From Lanius collurio (taxonomy: Eukaryota > Chordata > Aves > Passeriformes > Laniidae), in the NCBI GenBank assembly GCA_020086605.1, contig JACBWW010000003.1, positions 59,259,923 through 59,323,922 of the forward strand: 64,000 nucleotides of DNA, given 5' to 3'. Positions 25,601 through 37,600 of this stretch are shown here, one piece after another; positions within the stretch are counted from its first letter, which is position 1; each line of letters starts with the position of its first letter. The translations under genes and the position numbers were made by a program. The notes under the pieces were generated by a model. That model had not been told where the DNA came from and ran no database searches. It worked only from the letters and a program-made list of their open reading frames with translations.

Positions 25601-28600
25601 GTCAAGGCATAAAGGTGATGTCTGGGCACCCAGCACTTGGGTGCAGGATGTGATGCATTAGGGTTCTGTGGTATAACTCCACATTTGACTTATTTAGAGA
25701 ACTGGATTTACTTTCCCTGAGAGTCTCCCAGTTCTGCTCATCTGGTATGAGGTTGACTTCTGTTTTAAAAGCAGTCCCTGTGCTAAAAACCTGTGTTTCC
25801 CAGGCTTGGAACTGCTGCTAGATGAAGTTTACGACACGATTTTCTCCGTGCCGGAGCCTGCCCGCACGTTCACAGAGACCAGCATCCATCGGATCCTGCA
25901 GAGGCGATTCCTGGGGGTCCAGCTGGCCACCTCTGGCAAGTTCAGGTGTAAGTAGCACCCAGGTGATGCCCTCTAAATCAAGTGGCAGTTTTGGAGCTTA
26001 TATGTGACATCTGCTGTTGGGGAGAGTAGTTCTAGGAGTTTTTTGCTCTAAAATAATATAATATCACAGTTTGAATGCAAGAATCAAGGTCCCCGAATTG
26101 CTGCTTGTTTTATTCTCTGCACTGTACGTTCTTTACCAGCAGATTGTACCTGTCCTCTGATCAGTGCTTTCCCACATGCCTGCAGATCACATTATTTGAA
26201 ATTCCATGAACTCTCCATATCTCTTGCCTTGAAATTCTCGAGGTGGATTTGTTTTTATTAAATTAAAAGCCTGAAAAAATGCTCCCTAATTTATGTTTGT
26301 ATACTCAGAAATAGGAAGGATTTTACACTGACCACAATACACTCCATTCCCAGGAGGCCACACAAGAGTTTGTAGAGCCTTGGCTAGCAAGGCTGAACTT
26401 TTGGAAGAGCAGTCTTTGGCCCATTCCTTCCCTGGTCAGGGCAGGACATGGGGAGAGAGTTTCTCTGCCTACAGGCAATTGACTCCGCAGGACAGGAGTT
26501 CAGGTTCCTCCTCCCTCCTAGACCAGAGCCCAAAGCAAACTGCCTTGGCTCTTGGGGAGGGTTTGAATCTTGTGTGGTACTTCATCCTCCCATCCAAAGT
26601 CCCAAACTCCTCTGACATTGGTGTCTGACTCTTGCTAATGAGTTGCATCACCAGAAATATTGAGCAGATACTGATGATAGTCTTCTGGCCATATAGTCAC
26701 ATAGTTTTTCTAGCTTTGAGACAAGCTGGTCCTTCTGGGGGGTCTGGGAAGCATCTTCCCTCTGCACTGCCCAGTGGTTTTGGCCTAGCTCTGGCTGTAG
26801 CCGGGGCTGCAGCAGCTGTCAGCACGGATGAAGCTGTACCAGCCACAAGATGGAGATGTGACCTCGTTCATCAGGCACAGGGTGGGATGCTCTGGTGGCT
26901 TACACAGCTCTCACACTGTCACCTGAAGCCACTCAAATTAGGAACGTTGTCAGAGTCCCCTGGTTGAACAGGTTGCTCTGACATGGTGTTCTCACTGCTT
27001 CACACAGGTAGCTGGGTGCAGCTGGAAAGTTCTTGAAGGTGAGAAGTGTTTAGGCTGTAGGATTGCAGGTTGATATAAACCAGCAAAATTCCTGTTCAAA
27101 GTTCAAAGTGTAATTGTGGGGGGCTATCAGCTGTCCACTGCTTAATTCTGTGGCAAGCTTGCTTCCTAAGTCTTGGAATATCTTAGACCATCCACAACCA
27201 GCCTAATATTCCTTCGACTGAGCAGCCCCACCTAAGCCAGTGTTAATAGCAGCTGTCCCCAGAGCAGAAGTTGAGAACAGAAATACAGCTCATACCTCCT
27301 TGATGTTAAGTCATTTATTCCCTCTGTCCTGGAGCGGGGACAGAGCACCCGACCTGGGCAAACAGTCAGCGAGGTAAGGGGGCTGGGCTTTCCCCCCTGC
27401 TGGCTTTATCAGAGACAGGGGGAAAGGTGATACCAGGGGCGGAGACGGGACAACCAACCAACCAGATCAGAGCCCGGGCGGCTTGAACCTAAGATAGACT
27501 TGGCTCAGTCACATGACAGGGATCTGGCCCAGAGGGGCAGGGGCCCAGGGGGGTCCACTGCAACATGTAATGTCCTGTATTGGAAAGATCATACCCCAGA
27601 AAATTTACTTGATGAATTTTTGCCTTCTCTGCCATTAAGACCAGTTTGACAGGAATAGGGTCTTCAGTTCCCTGCAGAGGAAATAGAGATATGGGGTGGT
27701 CTCAGCCCAAATCTCCACAGTCAGGTGCAGACCTGGTTGCAGGAGCAATGCCTCATTCTCTCCTGAAACACTGATGTTTGCCTTCAAATCAGTCCCCCAA
27801 GCTGCATATCTGTCTCTGTTGACCCACTTTGCTCTTGCACTCAGGGCCAGAGCTTCCCCAGCCTCCAGCATGGTTCCCTGGGAGAGAGATTCCTGCTCTG
27901 TCTACTTGCAGCTATGGCTGAAGAACGTGTTGAGGTTTTATCTTCTGTTTTCATTTTTCAGAAATTAACACCTACAGTAGAAAACCGTGGGGCAAACTCT
28001 TCAAAGGAAAAGAGGATGGAGAATTCATGTTTTGGGCTGGTGACACTTGATGCATCCCTGAAAATGATTAGGAAATTAAATTTTTTTCCTTTTTTTTTTT
28101 TTTTCCTCCCAAGTAGGCAAACAATAGGATCAAACAGAGATGGCTCTGAAACTTTACACCTTCCCTGCTTGCTGAGCACTGCTTTCCTTGCAGGCCCCTC
28201 GAGGTGTGAGGCTGAGCGTTCCGCAGCCCTGCGCTTCCAGCACCCCTTTGTGCCGTCCTGTGCCGCCGACGGGGGCTTCGCGCCCGAGCAGTGCCACCAG
28301 CAGGGACAGTGCTGGTGTGTGGACACGCAGGGCCAAGAGGTGCCAGGCACAAGGAGGCGAGGACAGCCCCCAGCCTGTGGTATGTATGAGATTTGCCAAA
28401 GGAAAAATGAGCCCATCTCTCAGCGCCTTTAGAAAGAAACAGAACAGACCAACTCCTTTCCCGGCTCTGACAGATCTGGTGTTCAAAGATCACAAAACCT
28501 CCCTCTGGTTAAGAGTCACATTCTAATAAATTATTAAATATCACACTGCTCTTATTTTCTGTTATGACCTTTTAGCCTTTTAGTTTTGCATATGGCAAGG

Positions 28601-31600
28601 CTTTTTTTGCAGCTCTGATATCTGGCTCTTGACTCCAGGAACTGGGGTGTGAAGTGTGAATATCTCGGGTAATATAAGGAAGCAAATGATGGTGATTTTG
28701 TGTTTTACCTCCTTCCTTTGGTGAAATGCTGTGGAATTTCATCTCCTATCCTTACTGGTATTTTTTCCAACTCTCTCACTGCATATTTTGCCATGAAAAC
28801 TGCCAAATCCTATAAAAAAACACTCAACAAACAATTCAGAAAAGGTGTATAGATTTGGGCTTTGAGAGATTCCACAGAGAATACACCATCAAATCAGTAC
28901 CCCAAATGGAAATGACAGCAGAAATGTCCAGGGCCGGAGGGGAGGAGGAAAGTTAAAAACCTTTGCTCTGAAGTGCACTACCTAAATATTCAGGATAGTA
29001 CTGGAGGGCTGGGGCACAGGGTCTTAATGTGGGGGCTGCCTTGGGGGAAGGCAATTGCTCTGTCTGTGAGACACAGCACAGCTTCCCACACAGCTAAAAA
29101 AGAAGGAATCTGCCCTAGGTTCCATGGCTCCAAGTGCTCAGAGCACACAAGGGCTTACTGTGAAATGAAAGCTTCAGCGTGCCTTCGAGGCTGATCACCA
29201 AGGATATTGTGAGGGAACCTCTGAGAGGCCTCACCATATGTTGGGACTGGTTGTTTTCTCTTTGAGTATGCTTTGCTGACCCCTCCTGACAATTTTTTGA
29301 GGGGGAGAAGAAAGGGGGAGGCAATGACTTGAGGCTGCTTGCAGCTTTTATTGGCAGGCTCAGGAAACTTAGGGAGGGAAGATTTCTGCAGAGGTTCCAC
29401 AGTGAAGGTATTTCATGAGGATATAGCTGCAGTTTTTTCAGACAGCTACATGCCATGTGTGTTTCTCCTGTTCTCCTCTGTTTTATTTTGTGTTCAAAAG
29501 CCATGTAGATGTGGTGCTCAGGGACACAGTTTAATGGTGGACCTGGCAGTGCTGGGTTAATGACTGAACTCAATAACCTTACAGGTCTTTTCCAACCTTA
29601 ATTATTCCATGATTCTTTAATGTCTTTGGCTCTCACACTCAGCAGTGTGAACACTGGAGGAGTCAGGGCCATAGGTGTGGGGTTCTCACATCACCTGGGG
29701 CATCAAGCAGTCCTGATAGGGACATGCTTCTTTTCAGACCTTTTACAGTAGACTCATCCCAGCAGTTCCTTTTGTGTTTATTCTTTCCTCCTCTGCTTTG
29801 ATTTGATTCAATATTGGGTAGGAGGGGAGAATATTTATGGCTCGTGACCCTACATTTGTTTCATATTACTGTTCTTGTGGAATTGTGGCTTGCACTAACT
29901 TATTGGCCCTCTGAGGAATGTTCTTCATCCCTCTAACCAAGAGCCAACATTGAAAACAGAAGGGGCCCATCCTACAGAAAGTTCTTTTACAAAGAAACTT
30001 CTGGGAAAGGACCCTGAGCTCCTGTCAGGAACTGCAGAGCGGGACAAGGGTGCAAAATCAGGAGTGAGAAAGATGTCAATCACAGAACATCAGATGACTT
30101 GCTTATTGGTTTAGCAGGTTTTTAGGTTTCCAGCTTTCATCCTTACTATTAACAGGATTTGTGACTGCTTCATCATATTGCCTGGTTGTGGAATGAATGG
30201 AGAGGGAGTGGGGAGCCCAAGGGAAGCCGTGCTGCAGGCTAAAGCTGCATATCCTACAGGGACAGCAGTGGTGCTGAGGGAGAAAGTGTGAGAAACATAG
30301 AAAATGCACCCAGCTGCCAAATATCCTGCTGCAGGTGGGAGATGCCCCAAACTGCAGGCTGAGTCCAGATCATTGTGTTCAGCCCTCCCCTGTGAGGCTA
30401 ACTTCCAATGATTTGCTAAATTGCCCTCTAACATTTTATCCTTCCTAGCACTCTCTGGCAGTAAATTTCATTATCATAATTATGTGTTCTACATCTGGAC
30501 TTCTCTGTACTGTGAGAAATACTGAATAATAATTGTCTGTTGTGAATGATGTGGAGAATTCTGTTTTTAAAAAGCTTTATCATATTTTTTGGTCCAGGCT
30601 GAATGTTCTCTCATACTGGAAAAGCTGTCCCATCCTCAAAATATTTTTGCCTCCCTTCTCTATAGATCTGTTGCTTTTGTATCCCTTCTCCATAATTCTG
30701 CTACTTTTCAAGGACGATAACTGTGTAAATGTGTGTGGCACATGAGTCAAGCTGCTCTGTGCCTTCCAGAGATGCAGTCAGTGCCATAACCATCCTGTCT
30801 GCCTGGTACTTGGTCTTTATCAAGTATTTCCTTTTTTTGCTGTCTTTGGAGCCCTCAGCTTGGTCCTTCTTCACAGATGTGTTTCATCCTAACTTGGAGC
30901 CGCTGCTGCCTTGTGTATCAGTGTACAGAGGGGGCTGGATGCAGCTGCACCTGTGACATAGATGGGTGTGGGTGCCCAGGACCACTGTTGGTACCCCCCA
31001 ATACCCTGACATTTGTCTATCTTTGTTGAAATTCTGTATTTTTTCCCTTAGAACTCCTTTGTTAATGCCATCTGGTCCTTAGCACTCTATTACTGCTAAT
31101 TTTAACAGTTTGTTTTCAATGAGCACCTCACTATGAAACTGCAGATCTAGTTAGGAAACCTCCATAAATTCCTTATTAGTGGGTATTGTTTAAAATCACT
31201 TTCTGTTGCTCTGCAGTCTATTTCTCATTCTTCAGTTCACACATTTCACCTGGATCATTGGAGGTTTTCATTAGCAGCAGGCATCCTACTAGAGAGCTAA
31301 AATATTTGGAAAAGACATTTTTCATTCTTTCAGCCAAAGGAACAGGGATGAGGATTTACATTGGGAAGCAACAGAACCAGTAAAAGACCACAGAGCAGAG
31401 AACTCGGCCATGGAGAAGGAATATTTTCTTTCATTTTTGGGTCTTGACTGGAGAATTTTATTTGTAGACAGTAGGCACTAACATTTCGAATTTCCATATC
31501 AGTGGGCATGATGCATAGTTGGGAAGCAGGTTAATCTATTCTTTAATGTTGTTTCTGCCCTAGCTACTTGACAGAGAAAAATAGAATTACGAGTTCTGGA

Positions 31601-34600
31601 GGTTTCAAAATTTGCTTTTTATTTTTAAATCTTTCTGTAGGTGAAGAACAATCGTGCATCTCCAAGCGGCGACGGGCCCTGTCGAGGCTCCTTTATGGCC
31701 CTACTGGGTACTTCAGTCAGTCCAATTTGTTTTCCATGCCAGATAAACAGTCAGAAAAAACTGATGGCTTCTCAAGACCCTGCCCTCCCTCCTTCAAGGA
31801 GCTGTTTCTGGACTCTGGATTGTCATCCCCACTTGCACAAAGCCTGTTTGGCAGCCAGACCCCCGAGCTAGAAACCACCCTTAGTGAAGCCATCACAGGG
31901 ATGTTCCCATCAAGGGAACTGGCTCAAGTGGCACTGCAATCCACTGCCAATCCAAAGCGCTTCCAAGAAAACCTCTTTGGAGGAAGGTTCTTGAAGAATT
32001 TGATCCAGTTTAACTTCACAGGGGTACTTGGCACTAGTGGGAAATACAGCATTGGCCAGTTTTTCCCACAGGAGGATGTGTCAGAGAGGGTTAATGGCCA
32101 AGGCCCTCTGGAATCAGCTGAGGCATTTTCTCTGGAGGTATCAAAGAGGAGTTCCATTTTAAATAAACCTCTTGTGGACAGCTTTGGCCGCACAGTAACT
32201 CTGCAGGACAATCAGAATATGATGAAATTCCTTTCTTCTGTCCTGGAACTACCAGAGTTCTTTACTTTTCTTCAACAAGTGATTTCTGTCCCCAAAAGTG
32301 TTGCTCAAGATTTAGGTGAAGTGGTGAAACTAGTGCTGGGATCCAGAGACTGTGGTGAGGAGCCAAGGGACCTGTTTGTCCCAACATGCACCAAGGAGGG
32401 GAGGTATGAGGAAGTTCAGTGCTATGCAGGAGAGTGCTGGTGTTTGGACACTTTGGGGAAGGAGGTTCCAGGCTCAAGACGCCAAGGCAAACACCCAAGG
32501 TGTCCCACCGAGTGTGAGAAGCAAAGGAGAAACCTGAAAAACCTGAAGCAAAGCCTGCCTGCGGGATCAGATCTCTTTATTCCCTCTTGTACTGAGGATG
32601 GAGACTTTCTGCCACTCCAGTGTTATGGGACAAATTGTTTCTGTGTCGATTTGAACGGCAAGACTGTTCCAGGAATAAGGGGGAAAGCTGGAAAGCCGAT
32701 GCAATGTAAGTCTTGGGGACTGGGAATTTAAAGATGCTTTGTTTTGTATGGGAATTCCATGATTCTTTCTCCATATCTGATTACATCTGGAAATAAATGG
32801 ATGATGTATGCAAATGTCTGCTAACAGAAAAGTAATAGAAACAGAATAGTGGGACACAGAGTGAGTGCCAACCTTGATATCCCAAGTCCTAAAGGCGGTC
32901 AGAGTGTAGGGTGGGCACACTTAAAGCAGAGGAGCCTGAGGTATTTCCTGGTTAAGGAATGTGTCATTGGTGTGTCTCTACCTCAGTGTGCAGCTGGAGT
33001 GTGTCACATCCATGATGCCCAGGAGACCTGGAACATCTGTGGAATTGAATGTGACCCCTGCCTAGTGAAAAAGCCCTTTTACTTACAGGTCCAAGTCACC
33101 TGGGCATGGTCACTGGCTCATCCTTTCCTAAGAATTAAAGATTTTTGGTGCCTTAAACTATGAACTTGATTTAGTCTTTTTAGCTCAAGAATATATCCTC
33201 AACTTGGTAAGATATCATAGGACTCCAGACATAGGAGAGGGATTCAATGGCTGATAGGTTTCTCATAAGGGTCACAAATTCAGGCTGAAAAAGTGAGTTG
33301 CAAATGACTTCTGACATCAGTTTGATAGATGATGAACTGCCGCTCCTTGCCCTTTTCTTTATGGAATATGAAGGAAGAAGGGAGCATATAAGCTGTAAAT
33401 ATTTTTCTTTCCAGTTTCTGTGAACTTAAAACAGCACATCAACAGGGAGAATGGACCAAGAGGAGAGCCTGCTTCTCATTTTGGGAGGGATAGCAGAGTG
33501 TCCAGCAATTGAGAGTGGTGCATAGCAAGGGAGCTCCTTTAAATAGCAGTTTGCAGAAGTAGTGGGGAGTTTGTTGTAATGATCTGAACTGAGGGAGGAT
33601 TTATATCTAGCAACCCATCTGTAGTGCAATCCAAAATAAAAAGGTTCAGAATTCTCTGGTGCTCAAAAGAAGATGAGCTCTCATGGTTGCCTGGATTTGT
33701 AGAGCTGCTTGGTGGCAATGTGAAATTTGGCTCTGGAGGAGGCAGAAAAGGCTTTCAAACAAACTCACTCCAGTGTTTTGAGGGATGGTATTTTTATATT
33801 CAGCAGCAGTATTCAAGTAGAGAGTAGGAAGAGAGGACACACAATCTTAAAATTCTGGTTTGGTCCAAGGGGAATAAAATCAGTATTATTCCACTATTCA
33901 GATGTTTTCTTTTTCAGAAATTGGTTGAATAAGGAGTAACAGCCAGATTGCCAAGTGTATCTGAAAATACCTGATTGGTGTGAACAGATTCAGGAAGGCA
34001 TTTAGTGGCACCTGCCCCCCCAGTAAGAACTACAAGTACCTACTGTAGTCAGAGATTTAAAAAAAAAAAACATATCTGTATTCATCTTCAAGGGCTCACA
34101 TCCTTTTGAAAATCTTACCCTGGTTCACCATGTGACCTTAATATTGCTAAGCCCTCTTAGTACCAATCCAGGAATGTCATTGTTATTATTGGGATGAGTG
34201 ACCCAGTTTTGGGAATGGTGTTTATTGTACTGGAGGGTAGGGACATTGTATATCTTCAGTGCATTCAGAAGATGTTCATGTTTTTCTTCTCCCCAGGCCC
34301 AAGTGCTTGCCAACTAAGAGCTGGGCAGGAGTTCCTCAAGGCTGTGAAGCTCCTGTTGTCAGATCCAAGTGCTGTGCCTCAGCTGTCCAGCATTCAGCTC
34401 CCTCAGTGTGATGCTGAGGGTGGCTGGAGGCAGGTGCAGTGCAGTGGCCCTCCCGAGACAGCCTTCGAGTGGTACGAAAGGTGGATTGCAGAGAACAACC
34501 AAGGCAGCCCCCTGCCCATTGCTGATCTATTGAACACAATAGCTGGGTATAAAGAGGCATCCTCTGGAGGCTTTTCATCTTTTGTTAAAGCTTTGTATGA

Positions 34601-37600
34601 GGCTGGGCACCAGAATGTCTTCCCTGCATTTGCCATGTATTCCTCCTTCACGGATCTCCCACCCGAAGTGCTGAAAGGAAATGTGACCAAAGCATCTGAG
34701 AACATTTTACTGGACCCATATACATTCTGGCAGCTTCTGACTGAGCAGCTGAGCTACTACCCAGGACCCTACAGTGATTTCAGTTCTCCATTAGGCCACT
34801 TTGAACTTCGTGATTGTTGGTGTGTTGATAGCAAAGGAGGAGAGCTGGAGGGAACAAAGGCAGGAGCGAACCAAGTTCCAGCATGTAAGTAACAATTTCT
34901 GGTATGTATGTGGTAGTGTTTCTGGTCTTTTATTTTATGCCACAAGAGAGGAAAGTCATTTCAGTTGCTGTAAAGTAGCAGAAAATAACTTGCCAGAAAT
35001 ATCATCAGCACTGCCATTATCATTGGACATCAGAAATGGGGTGACTCATTTCTGGTAAATAAGTGGTGCCTGAGCTTTGGGAATAAGGAGGAATAAAGGT
35101 CCATATCAAGTTTGTGTAGGTTTTATAATTTGGAGTTTGGACATATAATGCTTTTGCAGAAGATACTTCACCAGATGGTAAAGGATATTAGGAAGTGTGA
35201 AGAGTTGTTTAGAAAAATCAGGATTACACTGTGATGTAAATGACTTTCAAGAATGCCATAAAACGAAGCAAGAGGGATTTTCTTTACTATTTCTTACAAC
35301 GTGGTCAAGAGTAACAGATATTCCCTAGAAGTCACTGGGAGGAGAGGGAGACCAGCATTGAGTTCAGTAAACTCTCTGTCTAGACACCTCCTCCAAAGGT
35401 GCTGGACCCTCTTTGAGGTGACCCCTGCAGATGACCTATGTTATCAGTGCCATCACTGAAATGGTTCTCATCACAAGGCATTTTTCCAGCTGTGAGGAAG
35501 AGAAAGAACAATGAGTGGCAAACTGTTGGAGATTCCAGTTCTGTGGGCAAGGGGGGAATAAAGGAAATGAAGGAGATTAACAGAGTTATTTTGGAGGAGC
35601 AGCTTTCATGGAGCTGCTTCACTTTCTGGGTCAGTAGGGATCTGGAGAGGACAGGCCAAATGTCAGCTGCCACTCCAGACCCAAGGGATATACCTTCATT
35701 TTCCTTTCTGATTCTCACTTCTGATTTTCCACAGTTTTTTATGGCAGCAACTGAGGGAATGTTCTGTAGAGATGTATTAATTCTGTTTGTAACCAATGAG
35801 GACTTAAAATCATCAAGCCTTTGGCTGAGGTCATGGAGAATGTTTGTGAGACTCCTGGCACTCCCAGACTCTTGCTGTTAAACAGCTAGGCACTGACAAG
35901 TGTCCTTTGCTTGCTTCATTATGCAATTCAAAACTGAGTGGAGAGGGAAACAGATGATCCTAATTAAAAGACCAGGTAGTTTTCACATGCAGCTCTTTAC
36001 TGGATTTAGATGAAAGTTGTTAATATACTCTTTGTATATGTACTTTTTAATGCAGGTCCTGGTATATGTGAAGGTGTGAAGCAGGAAGCCATGAAATTTA
36101 TGGAGGAGGCAGAGCAGCTCATTGTGGCCTCAAATGGTTCCCAGTTTGCCTTTGGAGAGAGCTTCTTGCTGGCAAAGGGGATGCAGCTCACGGACAGTGA
36201 CCTCCTGCGCTCTGCTGGGCCCGACAGGCTGGAGGCAGAGATCTCCCAAAAGCTGCTGTCAGGCAGTGACTCTGCTCTCCAGCTGGCTGCATGGTCAGGT
36301 GGGTGGAAGGGAGAGGAGAACTTGATTAAATGGAGTCATGCCCAGAATCTGTGCAGGAGCACTTGATGTCAAATATAACTTTGCTGAAAAGCAGGTGCAA
36401 CTCAGCAGGTGTAATTAATCAGGGTCATTAACCTGCCACTCCAAGAACTGATTTCAGTTGTGTCATATGTATGACACAGTGCACATATAAAAGCTGGGCA
36501 CTTAATAACCTTTATGTACTTTAAACATTTATTAATTTGTCTTCTGAAGTACAGGGAACATTCAGGTTTTTGCAAATACGCGCTTCTAATATATCCTGTA
36601 TTGCACACTAGGAGCTTTCTTTTACTTCTCTTTTATAGTCCTGCACTTCTACTGGCAGAGCCACTTTACTTCAAAACTTTCTGCTGGGGAAGCAGCACAG
36701 CTGGGATTTCTCCCTTACATCCCTCAGTGTGATGGCCTGGGAAACTGGGAGCCAAGTCAGTGCTATGAGAGCACAGGTGAGCAATTCCTAAGACACTCTG
36801 CACTGTCTGAGCAAAGAATTCTAATTAAAGGGTAGAATACCAGTAGTAGTCAGACTGGAGGAAAGTGATGTGGTCCACAAGATGTTTGTAAATTGACTGG
36901 ACTCAAGTGGCAGCTCATTGGGGCTCAAAAATCAGTAGATATTCAATTGCTTGCTGCTAGTTGTGTTCCTTGGGGGTTGGTCCAGGGGCTGGTATTGCTT
37001 AATGCCTTCACTTCATCACCAGGATGGTGAGTGGGAGTGCACCTGCAGCAAGTTTGTGGATGATGCCAAATTTCTGGGACTAGGTGATAGGGCTGCAGTG
37101 GGGGATTCTCACCAGAGCTGCTACATTTCCATTCACACCACTGCTCTCAGCTGTGATCTACTTATCCCTGGAGAGCAGAGTTAACTCTGACTTAGATTTA
37201 CTGACCCTGTTCTGTGGAACTGCTGAGGATGAAAATCTCCCTAGTATGCAACAAAGCACATTGAGGTACATCTAAAATGAAGCTGCTTTTCTTCCCTGGC
37301 CAGGTCATTGCTGGTGTGTGGATGAGAGAGGACAGTACATCATGGATTCCTTGGTCTCACGCTCAGCAGAACTTCCCAAATGTCAGTTGGGTTCTCTTCC
37401 TGAATATTTGTCTTTACTTGTTCTTGCAAATTTTAATATTTATTGGAAATTCTAGTATGATATGCATGAAGTAAGGCTTGCTTCTAATCATTGCAAGGAA
37501 AAGACAAGGAATTTTATTCTTATTTTGCAAATTCATTTAATTTAATTGTGCATGATTTTGGCTTGCATTATTTGAGAGTGGATACTCTACTGTTGGTGGC

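Noticed and set aside
27958..28493. Minus-strand frames of 110-152 codons opposite TG exon 8
   Set aside because: They are antisense shadows of a G+C-rich exon, where stop codons are rare by composition.
31568..31640. In-frame upstream extension of TG exon 9
   Set aside because: The frame happens to stay open into intron 8, but the acceptor TTTCTGTAG at 31640 gives the conserved junction with exon 8.
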